Assembly: GCA_036971475.1 (NCBI GenBank)
Contig: JBAIZL010000006.1
Coordinates: 7,108,501 to 7,172,500 of the forward strand
Length of the DNA stretch: 64,000 bases
Reading direction: 5' to 3'
From: Prosapia bicincta
Taxonomy: Eukaryota > Arthropoda > Insecta > Hemiptera > Cercopidae
The translations under genes were made by a program, and so were the position numbers. Position 1 is the first letter of the stretch; every line of letters starts with the position of its first letter. The notes under the pieces are model-generated. The model saw only the letters and a program-made list of their open reading frames with translations. It was not told the DNA's origin and made no database searches. Of this stretch, positions 35,319 through 48,617 are shown piece after piece.

Positions 35319-36385
35319 TTCACTAATAATTATAATAAATATAAATATATATTATAATTATTTAATAAAAGTAACTAAAATAAAATTCTTCTTTGTAGAT
35401 ATTGACTTTTAAAGGCTTATGCTTTATTCATATCAAAATTGGAAAGTATCAGTTAAGAAGCAACATAATGAAAGATTTTTCAAATTCCAATTATTAAAGC
35501 ATAGCTCTTCATCCTACTGAAATAATTCATCTATTTGGTCATTAGTTAAACCACAAAGAACTGCTAATGCTGAGATTCAACCTTTTATTTTCTCAAGCAA
35601 TTTATAGGAAGTGTTGCTTATGTTTCAAAAATTGAGAATTTCATTTTTATTTATTAATCTCCACTAACTGAAACAATAGCGAAATATATTGGTTCGTAGA
35701 AATTGAGTTGTGTAAATTACAAGGTAATCTCATTGTGCTAAGATTAAAACAATGTAAACAGAGATAACAGCCTACACAGTGTCTTAGTTACTTTTAAATA
35801 ATTTTCAAGAATAAAAAATTTGAATCAAAATAAAACATATATTAAAATGAAAGTTTTTAGTGAAACTTGAATAAAACATTAATAATTTTAGACCAATATT
35901 AATTTCACAAACATTAGTAAAGTTTATCAGTGAATGTTTGTTTACATCGTTATCCATTTCTATTCTTCAATAGATTGACTGAACTACCTACTAGCATGAG
36001 TGCTCCATAGCAGTTAATGTAAACATTAATTCTAACCATACATGCTTAAGATTGCACTATTTAATAGCTTGCAAAACTATAAGACATAATTATTGTTTAA
36101 CATGAAACAAGTGATAAATTAATATTAGTTAATTTAAAGAGATTTAAAACACAAAATAATTAGATCTATATTGATAAACACAAATATTGTCACAGTCAAA
36201 TGAATTCTGTAAATTCATAGCAGTGAATTCATTAAACTGTTATAGAAAAAAAAGTTATATAGAGATTGAAGACTATGTTGGGTATTGCAGGAGTGTTTTT
36301 TTTTTTAAAGGACCACTAGTTTAATAAGTTAACCAGACAAATATTTGTACACAAATAAGTCTATCAAAATATCTAAAGTTTAGTA
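35290..36385. other. No recognised feature
   Basis: AT-rich; no coding signal. Confidence 0.4.
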
Positions 36386-36389
36386 TGTT

Positions 36390-37455
36390 TTAACACTTTC
36401 GGCACGGTGGCGATATTGGTGATCTCATTAAACTACTGTCTGTTTTTCATTAACTTATACCTCTGATGGCAGTGGAACGCTATGCGGGTTGCATAGCTTG
36501 TTGTAGTATCTAATTATCGAGCCCGTTGTTTTCATCTCAATAATTTTATTTTTAACATATACTTGTTTATTGGTGACATCAGAACAGTGTATTAGACTCT
36601 AAAATATTGTTTTATTTATCAAGTCACAATTTAAAAAAAAGAAATACAAATGATAAATTACTGTATGACAAATAAGAAAACACACAAAAAAGATAGACAA
36701 AAAAAGAAAATTTACATACAAAACTAAAGACCCTACTACTAAAATATATTACATACTAAAATAAGAACTCAACGTTTAACTCGGAATGTTTGTTTCTGTT
36801 TGTGCCATGTGTTTTAGAGATCAATAATGTAAACGGAGACATAGATAATACATATGTCCCATCCGAGACTATTTATAGCCGAGATTAGCTGACATTTGTT
36901 TACTACAATCTTATGTTGACACATTAGGTTTTCGGGTGTCCAAGCATTTTGTCAATGACTCATATTTACAATAGTCTGTTGCCACCTCGAGTTGGTTCAT
37001 TCATTTTTATAGGACAGTTATCGTTTATTCTTGCTTTAGTTCAGAAAGCTTAGTTAATTTTTATGATCGTTGTTTTTACTGGATATTTTGCCGCACTAAA
37101 TGGTTCAAAAAAAAAAAAACATTAAAATATAAAAGTTAAACCAAATTAAATCTGTTCTTAAAACTCCCTGAAGTATTGTTTCAGTTGAAGCATCAAAAGT
37201 TAAATTGGGATGGTCTGATTTAAAAACGACTCGGGCACAAACTGGCTATTCTCCAAACTCTTCTGAAGCATTGACGTAAAAATCAAACCTTTATACAAAC
37301 TCGTAGCAACACTAGAGAAGTTTCAATTAGCCTGGGAGTGAGAGTACCTGTGAGCTCGCCGTATCTAAGAAAATAAGCTAGGAGCGCATCGGTACGCTCT
37401 CTGTACCTCATAAGGGTACCCAGAGCACGCCGGAACGCTAGCCTTGCTGAAGTGT
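36390..37455 (-). mobile_element. TTAA-type (piggyBac-like) non-autonomous element, copy 1
   Basis: Left end TTAACACTTTCGGCACGGTG. Over about 1 kb it matches 54795-55873 in inverted orientation (for example AATTAGCCTGGGAGT and AACTACTGTCTGTTTTTCAT). The right end is eroded around 37446 (GCTGAAGTGTAGC). No transposase coding was seen. Class assignment rests on TTAA and end sequence. Confidence 0.7.
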
Positions 37456-40400
37456 AGCGAGAGCCCTTATATGGTCTGAAGTAGATGCCACTTCACACAT
37501 ACTGAAACGGTCTGAATCACCGTTCAAATTAAGAAATTAATAATTTCAAAAATTTGAATAACAAATTTAATAATTAAATAATAAGGTTTTAATTTATAGT
37601 AAAATGAAAGGTTGTAAAGAGTGAAGAAGTCAGTAAAATCTTAAATAAGTATTATTAAGACAAATTAAAAATTCAAAAAAAATAAAACTGTAATAACTAA
37701 CTAAATTTGACAAACGGGAGTGCAGTGAAAATTTTCTAAGTGCCGAAAAATGCAAACTTGAGAACTAGGTCACGTAGAACTATCACTGACATTTAGAAAT
37801 GACCAGCAAGATCCAAAATGAACAATAGTGAAAACTAAATTTAAAAAACTTAAATAACAAAAAAGTTAGACATTTAAAAATAATAGACATTTTCAGTGTT
37901 CTAAAACAGATAACAAAATCATGCAGGTTGAATCGAGAAAAAAGCACGGAGATAGCGACGAGCTTAGAGCGGGCAGGGAAGGGTTACATAGCCGCAATAA
38001 ATACAGGAACTTAGGGACCTGTAGGGCAGTCTGTAAAAAATTTTAATACGAGGTGCTAACGGTCGTAATGTCGGTCAGCGCCTAGGACAACCACCATAGG
38101 CCAGATGGAACCAAATCATCACGTCTCCGCCGTCTATTTCCATCCATGGACGAGGGCTTCAGACTCAGCCTCCGGGATGTGAAAATGGATAAGGACTTCC
38201 ATCTACTGACAAGGGATGGCAACTTCCGATGTCCAGGGACCTGGAATCCAGACGAGAGGGCTCTAGGACCGACAGGGAAATCCTTGGCGTCATTTTCTCT
38301 ATTTTATTAAATAACGTCAAATTTAGTAAGTTAAAAATATTAAATTCAAAATTATCAATAAAAATTAAACAATGACTTCATTTTATGTTGAATATTAAAT
38401 AAATGTTAAATGCAGTAACATTAATTTGTATAATAAAAATGCTTAAATAATGAATAATAAATATTAAATTCACGAAGTGGTTTAAAATAATAAAAAGTAA
38501 CAACTCCGTAACACCATTAACGTTACGAGATGTAGTACAAAAGTAGTAGGAGATGAGGTGGGTGGACGTTGCAATACATACCGAGAAAGAGGTGAGTCAA
38601 TGATAAAGTACACAAAACTCTGCATACAGAAGGTAAATCTGTGATAGAACAATCACACTGAGTCACAAGAACATCTACAACAGCGTATAATGCACATCTC
38701 TAGAGGCAATGTTCAACTTCCGTCAGAGTACGAACTTTTACTCTTGTTGCAATAATACTCTACTTACACTTTGCTTTGTAGAGCTGATATATATATATTT
38801 TTTTGTCATGCAACGTAAAATTAAGAATGGCTGTTAAATGGCAGTACCTTTGTCAATAATATCACTTGACTCTTCAGAATACGTATTTTCAAAGAAATAG
38901 TAAAGTAAAAAAATAAACCATGTAGCCAACAAAGTTGAACTTGTTAACATAAAGAGTTTAATATTATGTATAAACTATCTTTACTTATAACCTGTCCATC
39001 TCAGTTTTACATTTATACATTTCCTCTTTAAGAGGTATTTTCTTTGCCTTATAACTTTTAGACCTTAGTATGCCTATAGTCCATTCAGATTCATATAATG
39101 TATACATAATTTTTTTTTTTTACTTATACTGATCCAATGATTAACTGTCATATTTCAGTTGTGACATAAATAAACATCTATGCACTGTTAATTTTATCAC
39201 AGTATAGTTGTATCTCTGCAATGAGACAAACTTCTTAGCATTCCATGGTTTCACGGTGCGGGTGCTAGAGGGACTAACCCTGAGTACCCCCACGATTTGT
39301 GATTCCAGGTGTAGGTTTGAGGGTTTTTGTGATGCAGATCTCATCTTTACTACTCATGTTACCCCATCTACCTAGCCAAATTTCATAGCAGCTTGCTACT
39401 GCAGCTTTAAATGCTTGTTCTAGACTAGAACTTACTGCAGTTCTTGATAGGCTCCAGATTGTAGGTTCTATAGAGAGATGTTGCTGGTATATTTCTCGCT
39501 CCCACTTCTACTGCATATAAATTAACAGTATAGTCATTTTTAGTTAGATCATTTATTAGGTCATAATATTTATTCATTTTTATTGTGTGGTCTTTGGTAT
39601 TTTTGTTTCCCACGGTACTGTTAGTTCTACCAGGATATGTTTAATTTTTCTAGAAAAAAGGAATATACCCGATCTAGATATACCTGACTAATCAATTTGT
39701 AAGTGACTCTGGTTTCCATAGCTCTGGGTACTTTTTGGGTTATGTTAACCTTCCATGTTTTCTTGTACAAAACTATAACGATTATAAAATATCTCAAATT
39801 ATAACTGGATTATCTACTAGCTACCAAAAATTGTTTGTGTGAGCAAAAAGAAGTCCATGATGATGTTACAGCATTGCTCATAGACTTCTAAATATGAGCA
39901 TGTGCTGGAACTGCAAATGCTCAGTTTAGTTGTATCTTAATGGCTATGATGTTTGTAATTAACTCTGGTTTTCTTAAGCTCTTTAAAGCTAAACACTAAC
40001 ATTTTTTGCAGCGAATTGTCTGAACAGGTAAATTACAAAGAGTATAGTATGATGAAATATAAATACTTTAATGAAATAAAAGACCTGATAGGAGTATCAA
40101 GAATATGCCTGCATTTATTTCCTATCTATATAAAATATTTGAACATATGCTGTCTTCTTTTTTTGTTGTAAAAATCCAGGGAATCTATCTTGTGCATGTG
40201 TATATTTTTTATTAAATCTAAAAACTGTTGCTCAGGATTCTAAAGAAAATCAACTGCTTTTATAGGAATTCATTTATTTAATCAGATATTCATTCCATTA
40301 CTAACAAAACAGATAAAACTACTACTTAATTTTAAGGAATAATCACTCATTCATAAATCACAATTTAAGAATATATACATATCATTTATAATATTTCATG

Positions 40401-41157
40401 GAATTTTAAACTTAATAACAAATAGTTTTATATCTGTACAAAATACAAAAATCAGAATACAAATTTCTTTAAATAAAGAGTTATAATATTGCATAACAGA
40501 ATGGTTCAATGTTTATATTAGTGGTAGGCTTACCAATAAACGCCTCATCATTATTAATAAGTTTAAACAAATAAATTTTGTTCAAAACCATATATGCCTC
40601 TCTCTCTCTGGTCCCTTGTGATATTAAAGACCTGCTTTTTTAGCATTATTATTTTAAAAAAGATGGTTAGTGTTTATTTTTCATTTCATTAAGATAAAAT
40701 ATAAATAAACTTACATATTATATATCCATACAAACAAATTTGTATAAATGCAAATATATATATGGCATGTTGTAATACAATACATCAATCAAAAGTAGGG
40801 ATGCAAAAGTAAACTGGATTTCTACAATATTTTACATTGTTTTTAAAAACCAATGGTGACCCTATGACAAATATATACTGCTTCCAAATATACATTTTTG
40901 TCCCTGTATGGCCTTTTTCTAACTTTTTTTTTAATAAATACAAATATGAAATAAATATCTAAATTACAAAGTTTCAACTATCAAAACAACAACAATAGTA
41001 TTTTTATAACAATTTTTGAAATTTCTCTGAACTTAGTAATAAATCCTTTTTTTTAATAAGTAAACTGAAGACCATATCTATGGTACCATAAAAATAAAGT
41101 TGATTTACAGAAGCATTTACCTGTATGGCATCACATTTATAAACATAAAATTGCATA
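37456..41157. other. Long stretch without identified genes
   Basis: Mostly AT-rich. 37930-38300 is conspicuously GC-richer, with repeated GGACTTCC/CAACTTCC-like blocks; 39140-39660 is also less AT-rich. Neither shows a readable domain. The lower end may include the 3'UTR of the SNX3-like gene. Confidence 0.35.
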
Positions 41158-41263
41158 TTATGTATTTCTTATTTTTCCTGGAACGTAATTTTTATCAATG
41201 ACAGGTTCTTGCAGGAACATATGCAGGCATCTTTCATTTTGAGCCAAGGGATGTCCAGCTATC
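41158..41263 (-). CDS. SNX3: SNX3-like sorting nexin, exon 4 (C-terminus)
   Basis: After acceptor ATTTTATTTTAG one base completes the Lys codon of exon 3, then IAGHPLAQNERCLHMFLQEP, VIDKNYVPGKIRNT and TAA. This is the conserved last PX helix and short tail of SNX3/SNX12; KxYxPGKIR is the family's C-terminus. Confidence 0.93.
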
Positions 41264-42414
41264 CTAAAATAAAATCAATAAAATTTAATCTGTATTTATT
41301 TATTTATTTTATAAATAGTTGCCTTCAAAATAAAACTTTATAAATTATACTAAAACGTCTTTTTAATACTGTTTAATTCATAAGTTACTCAACCATTATT
41401 TATAAGAATTCTTCTAAAAGACTACTTGAGGTAAAAAAGTTTTACAAAAGTATAAACGAACACAAGATATATTTACACTAACTAAAGCAAAGACAATATG
41501 GCTAGCTAGATCTTGTGTTTTTCCTAATCAAATTACTCCTGCCATTTAGCTAACACGAACTTCCCACTGATACTCCACTCATATTCTGTTAACACTTCAA
41601 ACATTTAAAGCATATCTTTCTCTATTGATGATAAAAATTTAATCATTGAAAAGGTTTTGATGAATAAATCATTGATTGTGAGTTAGTGACCATTATTATT
41701 TATTTATTACCTGCGCCCACAAATAAAGTTCAAAAGTTTCGTATATATAATTGTGTTTATTAAAGATTTTATTAGATTTTTTTGTTGCTTTTATGCTGGT
41801 TATATATAGTTAGCTTTATTTTGATTAGTAATCTGATTTTATCTTCAGTTTATTAATTAACAAGGTAGAAGATTGTCAAGGCCGTAGCTGATTGGTGTGG
41901 TACAGGTTTGGCATACAGGGCTGCAGCCTTCCTAAAGTAACCCTGGATTGTAATTATTTTATTTTAGTTTGTTTTGTAACTTTATTTTAGTTTTAACCTC
42001 TGACTGGACCACATAGCAATCGAAATATATACAGTTCAATCTCTGAGCTTCAATACTCCGAACAGGCGAAAAAAAGCTTGTTATGTATAAGAGCCTGTTT
42101 ATGTTGTTTTTTTAAAAATACATTTTTATATAATTAAAAATAACAAAAATATGTAAAAAAAATAAATAAAATACTTGTGCACATTTATATTGTTATATCT
42201 TTTTTTCAGCATATTTGCGTAATATATACATAGGTACTTTCTGTAATCCGAACAACCTCCCACAGCAATTAGTTTAAACTGCAGAGATTGCACTGTATAA
42301 TGGTTTATTCTATACAACTTTCAACAATTATAGAGTAAATTTTATTAATACTTAATATTAAGTTCATTAAAGTATTAAAATATTTTATTTGAACAAATAT
42401 GGAACATATCCTAC

Positions 42415-42539
42415 TTGTTTACAAATACTTCCAACCCTTTTCGTCTATCTTCTATAAAATCTTCTTCAAAAATACCATCATCTCCTCTAAATGGCATCTG
42501 TCGCTTCCATGCTTTACCAGGTAACGTAGGGACTACAAT
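42415..42539 (-). CDS. SNX3: SNX3-like sorting nexin, exon 3
   Basis: IVVPTLPGKAWKRQMPFRGD, then DGIFEEDFIEDRRKGLEVFV and NK. It contains the PX-domain PPLPGK loop (K96) and the Arg (R119) that in SNX3 contact phosphatidylinositol 3-phosphate. Acceptor CTAG, donor AACAA|GTAGGA; 125 bases, ending two bases into a codon, as exon 4 requires. Confidence 0.93.
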
Positions 42540-43452
42540 CTAGAATGAAATTTAAATATTTAATCAGTGATAAGATTAACAACTCATCTATACTAAGCAG
42601 TAACAAGTTTACATGATTTCTGAAATAAAGTTAACTCCATAGAAAAAATGGGAAAAAGAGTATTCAATTAAGAAAAGATTTAAGTGCTTCATTTTAACTT
42701 CCACAATTTATCACACTATTAGCAACAACTAATATATTAAAATTTTGTATATTTTATCCTTTTACAATGAGAATCTAGGTTGGATTAAAGTTCATAATAT
42801 AATAATAATAATTGCTTAAAAGCAATTTAATAACAGTGTTGAAATAAATTTTATTGGGCCCCTGAACAATATAATATTGTTTGCAAGATAAAGAAATTAA
42901 AATAATAATATGTACGTTCTATAGCAAGAACTATAACTTAATACTATTTACAAAAAAAAGAAAGAAATCTATTTGTTAATTAAAACAAAAATTAACTTCT
43001 TAATAATTACATTTTAAAAACAATTTATAGTTAAAACAGTGATGACTTAAATTGAATAATTGTCTAAGTATTATATGAGTATCCCAAAGTTTGATTATGA
43101 ATACTTTAAGTATATGGTGACAAATATTTATACAATTCTTTAACAAACAAGAAAGAACAGAATTACACGTTGAATGACAACTAAAAATTAGTCACTGCAA
43201 CATTCCATGGTTTTGTTAAATTTAAAACTGTGGAAAATCATAATGTTATATTAACTATATTAGCTAGACATTTTAATAAAATGTGAAAAAGAATATACCA
43301 CAAACCACAAATAATTATCCTAAAGGGGAACATAAAAAGTGTAGACCATATAAATTAATAAAAATATGAAATGTAAGCAACCTTAGAAAAAATTCTAAAA
43401 AATGTAAATTATTTAAAAATAACTCATATTAAAGCTTTTTTGTAGCTATTAA

Positions 43453-44327
43453 GATCAGCAAAATTTTTTTATTCCTGATCAATTTGATCATGCTGAACAC
43501 GAATCTGAAGTTATTTTTAACGGCAAACGTAAATTTATATAAAATAAACTAACATAACCTAACGTGACCTAAGTGCTTACTAACGCTCTGATCACGCAAA
43601 ATTTGTTATTCTCATCAAAAAAGCATGAATGTTACCGATAAACCTAAGTCAAGTGACCCGCAAGATGCTTTCTAATTGGCTAACATATGTCATGTGACTT
43701 TTCAACTGAAAAAGTCGCAAATCTGTATTATTTTTAGCGGCAAACCAAAATCAACCATCTTGGTTATAGTAGTCATGGGACCTGAAAGATGCTTTCCGAT
43801 TGGTCGATCGATGCCGTCTAACTTTTCAACCGAAAAAGCTCGTATTTAGTGTGTGTATGTGTGTGTGTTGGAGAGACGATGGACTGTGACGGATCTTGTC
43901 ACAAATTATCTTTCAAAACTTGTTTGTTTGATGAAAAGCGTGTTATTGGGGCTTTATGTTCGCACAACGTACTCTTGTCAGAGACGAACTGTTTTTGCGC
44001 TTCAGTGTGATAACATAGTGAAGATCACGGATGACTTTCAATTGGGAAGGTTGTTTCATTGCCAAAAATAGGCCGGAAAATTGTGGGTGGAGGGTTTCGG
44101 CCAAGGAAGGTTCATATTTAAAGCGAACCGAAGTGAACATAAACTAACTTGGTGGAATACCAGCTTTGTACCCACCGAAATACCTCTGAGTTAGCCCCCG
44201 GGTTAAGGTCAGGTTGGTTTATTTTATGTTTTAATATTTTATATTTTAATTTATGTTTGCCATAAAAAATAACTTCAGATTCATGTTCAGCATTGTCAAA
44301 TTGACCAGGAATAAAAAAACTTGCCGA
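43453..44327. mobile_element. MITE with about 90-bp inverted ends in SNX3 intron 2
   Basis: Left GATCAGCAAAATTTTTTTAT and right complement of GATCGGCAAGTTTTTTTATT, continuing through CTGAAGTTATTTTT and GCAAAC. Inside, GATGCTTTCTAATTGGCT/GATGCTTTCCGATTGGTC is a diverged tandem pair. No transposase; the superfamily is undetermined. Confidence 0.75.
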
Positions 44328-44629
44328 TCAGAGCGGTAGTCTCTGATATTAATAATTACCAACTTTCTTTGAAAAAGGTTAAAATATAAAGATTAAACTT
44401 TACAAGCAATATTAATTAATAAATAAATTAATTCCAGACACAACGTATTTAATTAATTTTTAATAGAAAAACTAACATTTGATAGCTCTTTCCATAATGT
44501 GAATTAAGTACAAAAAGTGAATATGAGCCAGACATGATTTGAAATAAATCAGTTTATAAGATATTTAAAGTTCTGGATTAATTATTCAGCAAAAACTGTC
44601 ACAATCCATTATTACCTTTGGTTATGGAT

Positions 44630-44879
44630 CTCAAACAATGATCAATGCCGAGTTTATTTCAATATCATAAAGCAACGTTTCGGTCACAATTTTTATGCTG
44701 GCTCTTTTCAAGCTATAAAATTTACAAAAATAAAACAATAATCCATATAATTTAAAAATTAGATACACAATAACAAGTTCAACAACTTTAAAACAATATG
44801 AAACAACAGGCACTATAATTTGACCAAAACGTTGCTTTATAATATTTAAATAAACTCGGCATTGATCATCGTTTGAGTC
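44630..44879. repeat. Fold-back element near SNX3 exon 2
   Basis: Arms CTCAAACAATGATCAATGCC and complement, about 50 bp, only 68 bases past the exon 2 donor. The - strand has GTGACCGAAACGTTGC, a GAAAC motif like those in the other families. Confidence 0.75.
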
Positions 44880-44946
44880 CAATTTATTTCTAGAAATTAA
44901 CTCATTTAAACATATTAATTATAAATGTAAATAACCTTTTATTTAC

Positions 44947-45042
44947 CTTACTATCTCGTTCTAATTCACTTCTTAACCACTCAAAATCACTATAACGGCG
45001 TCGGACACTAGATTCTTTCACTTTAAATACTGGTAGATTAGT
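44947..45042 (-). CDS. SNX3: SNX3-like sorting nexin, exon 2
   Basis: 32 codons, [20 protein letters not shown] and [12 protein letters not shown], between acceptor TTTTTTACAG and donor [18 protein letters not shown] is the signature PI3P-binding strand-helix of PX domains (R71, Y72). Confidence 0.95.
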
Positions 45043-45317
45043 CTGTAAAAAAAATGTAGATTAAAATATCATACAAGAATAGGATTATTTAAAAGCCAAA
45101 GACTATTTTATGTTATGAGGTTTTTAACTAAATTACAACGTAATCTATATCCACGTTATTGAGACCACCATCTCTAATGGACATATCCACCCATAAAATA
45201 AAATACCCAAACTATTTTTAAACACATGTTAAATAATGACAAAAAATACCGATTTAAGTTTGAATTTCAGATTAGTTTTTCAACTAATAAATTTATTGGT
45301 ATTACTTGGGAAGAAAC

Positions 45318-46620
45318 CCAATTTTTCAGCAGACACATTTTGCACTAGATCAGTGCATTGTTCAATGCTGTGAGTCATGGACAAGACTTTTGCTCAAACG
45401 TGTTGTATTATTGTTAGTACGTGGTGTATTGGTGTTATGTAGTGTCTCATTGTTCAGTAGTTGTTAATTTGGATTTCAAATACAGTATTTGATTGAGTAT
45501 GTTTTGTTGTTTAGAATGTTTTGTGGATGGTTTTTGTACATTTCATAATTTTCTGTCGTGTTTAGTTTGTTGCTTTTTTTATGAAATGAAGCACTTTTAG
45601 ATTAGTGTCAATGTTGGTATATGTGTGTTCTGTATTGGGCAAAATTTAATTTGGGTTATAATTTTTTTACTTACTTCTTATTACGAGCTTCCAAGGTTGG
45701 CCTCGATGGCTCGGTTATAATTTTTTTTATAATTTTTTTAATGTCTTTAATCTGTTTCTTGTATTATGTGGTAAAGTTTCTCACTGTATGGCCTATATAG
45801 AAGCTAGGGCAGTTGTTACATGTGATCTTATATATTCCTGCCATCGTGTTTGTTCTGGAGTGTTTTTGTGTTGTTTGGTGTTTTTTGTTGTTGTTAGGTG
45901 TTCTATAATTTACGAAATGAGGAAGCTATTTTTTGTGATGTGTTGTAATGATATGTTAATGTTCTGTATATTCTTTTTTTGTTGGTTTTTGTTCTGTAAG
46001 TTGTGTTATGTGTATGTAGTTTTTTGCGTATTACATTGTCTGGGTGTGTTTGTAACAATTTCTATGGGCATTTCTAAAGTATTTTATTGTGTTGAGTTTG
46101 TTTATTCTGTATTCGTTATTCATGGGTATTACAATGAAAATATTGGAAAGAACTCTAGGGTTTAATCTTAAGTAACTTGTTTTATCTGTTATTTTTGTGG
46201 TATTGGGGTTCTTTCCAATATTTTCATTGTAATATATTGTACCACTGTGCTCTTGATATTGTGAATTCATGGGTACGTTGATTAGTCTGTGTATCACAGA
46301 GTGGAATGCAGTCTGTGTTGTATGGGGTGATTTTAAGTGTTGTGTATAACTCTGTCTTTAGTGGTGTGCTTTCTGTATATTTTAAATTTGTGTTTGGTTT
46401 ATTTTGTAATTGTGTGGTCTAGGAAGTAGATTGTACTCTGTTTCCAGTGTGAAGTATATATTATTGAGCATTTTGTTTATGCATTTGTGGAATGTGTTTA
46501 TATGTCTTTTCTTGCCTTTGTACAAGATTAAAATGTCATTTACGTATCTGCATCAATATATTATTTATGGAATTAATTGTTGTTAGTTATAATGTGTTTT
46601 TGTTCAAGATTGTGCACAAA
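45318..46620 (-). pseudogene. PLE relic in SNX3 intron 1
   Basis: On the - strand: YFLDHTITK and FKIYRK (46355-46450), FHSVIHRLINVPMN near 46290, then ITCNNCPSFYIGHTVRNFTT at about 45780-45830, and family C terminus at 45318-45400. Many stops. A family E element interrupts it. Confidence 0.75.
46129..46264 (+). mobile_element. Family E element nested in a PLE relic
   Basis: 136 bases between 11-bp duplications ATTCATGGGTA (46118-46128 and 46265-46275). A perfect 25-bp inverted pair (46129-46153, 46208-46232) is followed by the family terminus CACTGTGCTCTTGATATTGT. The ribozyme region is deleted. The PLE coding continues on each side, which proves insertion. Confidence 0.88.
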
Positions 46621-47400
46621 TATTTCTAAAAGCTGCTTGATATATTGGATCTTATAGATTATACCTTCTTTTTCAATCATAAAATAGTGATTACTCAAGA
46701 ACTATCACAAGGCCAGAAAATTGACTACAGGCTGGAAAAAATTTAATTGAAAATCTTCCTCTTTGAAAACATTTTTTCAGTCATGCGCCATATTTTCACA
46801 TTTCTGGATGGGATAACAAAGAGATTATATATTATTTAAGTAATGAGAGAACTCTCCACAGAAAAGGTCACAGTTTGATGTGTAATCAATGATTAGGATA
46901 TCAATGGGTGTAATTTTTCTTTAGAAGAACAACCTCGTGAGTAACGTAAATTTTGAATGGTATGTGAACATGATCTAACAATATTTTTAACCACAACTTC
47001 AAGAAATGCATATAAGGATGGCTTGGTTTCGGCAGGATGGTGAACACTGCTCATTATTCAATGAATGTTTTGAGAGAAATCTTGCTCAGTCACTTATCTG
47101 GCACTAACCTTTCCAAGGTGAATGAACTTCTCCTCAACTGAAATTTCTCAAGTAATAATGTTATCTCTAATAATATGATCGCATAAATCAGTTTCTTTAA
47201 TTAATTATAGTTACAATCAACTTTGTTCCTTTCCAAAGATATCTGTTCCATCAGAGAGATCTAAATTTTTCGAAAGCACAATGATAGGATTTTTTAAAGT
47301 GATTGGTAATAATTAAGTCATTTCAATAGATTTAAAAAGATTAGCTATGAACTGCTGGGATCAGAGACTGTATCTACTTCATTGAAGCTACATAAATACA
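46621..47400. other. No recognised feature (intron)
   Basis: AT-rich intron sequence. Confidence 0.4.
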
Positions 47401-47424
47401 ACCTCCAACCTAACCTCGATTCTG

Positions 47425-47720
47425 GGACTCTCCAGCTTGGCAGATGTCTTAGCCAAGCAAGGAGGCTCCACACAAGACTACTTAGACATTACATATGCCC
47501 TCTGAAGAGGATTATTGGCCACGTTGACAGTGTAAAGGGAAGAACAGAATGCATACTCAGGCTTTGAGAGATCTAAGTCCCCTGAGTACACGAGGTAACA
47601 AGGATCAAGAGGGAATTCGTCTCTGTATACTCTGTGAGTGCCTCACACTGGGGTCTACAGAAAAAACAGGTTTGGCAGTTAGGTAGGAAGATCAGAGAAT
47701 GTCAATAGATTCGGAATTAG
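47425..47720 (+). pseudogene. Non-LTR RNase H to 3' end relic
   Basis: LADVLAKQGGSTQDYLDITY resembles the last RNase H helix (ADxLAKxG), followed out of frame by RIIGHVDSVKGRTECILRL and a C-rich LCILCECL block. Frames are broken throughout. Confidence 0.55.
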
Positions 47721-48197
47721 GTGGGTATTGGCCGAATTCACATTCTCTAAGCAAAACCTCTGGTATCGACGGGAATAAAGTACAAAGCCAACAACTAGGT
47801 GTTACACCATAACGCCCCTTGGAGATTTCTTAAATAATAACTTTCAGGAAAATCCTTAGAGGCATTAAATTAAATACGACACAAATATAGAAATATGTCA
47901 CAAGCATATTCTCAAAACGTACATGGAATAACTTTCAAAGTATCATATAAATGACAAGTTATTGCAACAGAAACTTCTGTTATTTATATCGAAATGTATA
48001 TAATTACAGCACCAGAGCCAAAGGGATTAATTTGAGAAAAGTTAATTAAACAGGTATTAATTTTAAAGTTGATGTTTTATTTTATTTTAGGTTCAAACAT
48101 AACCTAACCAGATACTTTAACGCTATATTTTAATATAGGTGAAAAGTAATACATTATAGTTTTATATAAATAGTATAGTTTTATATATATATATATA

Positions 48198-48542
48198 GAT
48201 TTTTTGGACTAGGAGACTGACAGACTTACCTTGGTAAGAGTCCACTCTGTAGTGTTGAAATAGAAACACATAAAAGCACTTAAACAATGATATATTTCAA
48301 CCACACAGTGGTCTTTGTCACTCGAAGAAAAAACACAAAAAGAAATATGAGAGAATGAAATAAATTTTTTTTTTTTTAATTTCATTCTCTCATATTTCTT
48401 TTTGTGTTTTCTCTTCGATTGACAAAGACCACTGTGTGGTTGAAATATATCATTGTTTAAGTGCTTTTATGAGTTTCTATTTCAAGACTACAGAGTGGAC
48501 TCTTACCAAGGTAAGTCTGTCAGTCTCCTAGTCCAAAAAATC
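48198..48542. repeat. Family A palindromic element, copy 2
   Basis: Arms of about 165 bases meet at a poly(T)/ATTTCATTC centre near 48368; flanked by TA repeats and by CCTTACCAACCAAACGAAAA on the right. The same arm as the PLE at 33545-33720. Confidence 0.9.
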
Positions 48543-48578
48543 TAAATCATCCTTACCAACCAAACGAAAACTAACCTA

Positions 48579-48614
<36 letters not shown>
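48579..48614. repeat. (TA)n microsatellite
   Basis: TA tract directly right of the family A copy. Confidence 0.95.

Positions 48615-48617
<3 letters not shown>

Noticed and set aside
43853..44071. 72-codon ORF inside the MITE in SNX3 intron 2
   Set aside because: Unrecognised and placed within non-coding MITE sequence; probably chance.
45788..46165. 125-codon + strand ORF rich in Cys, Phe and Val
   Set aside because: Opposite strand of a PLE relic; the membrane-like look comes from T-rich sequence.
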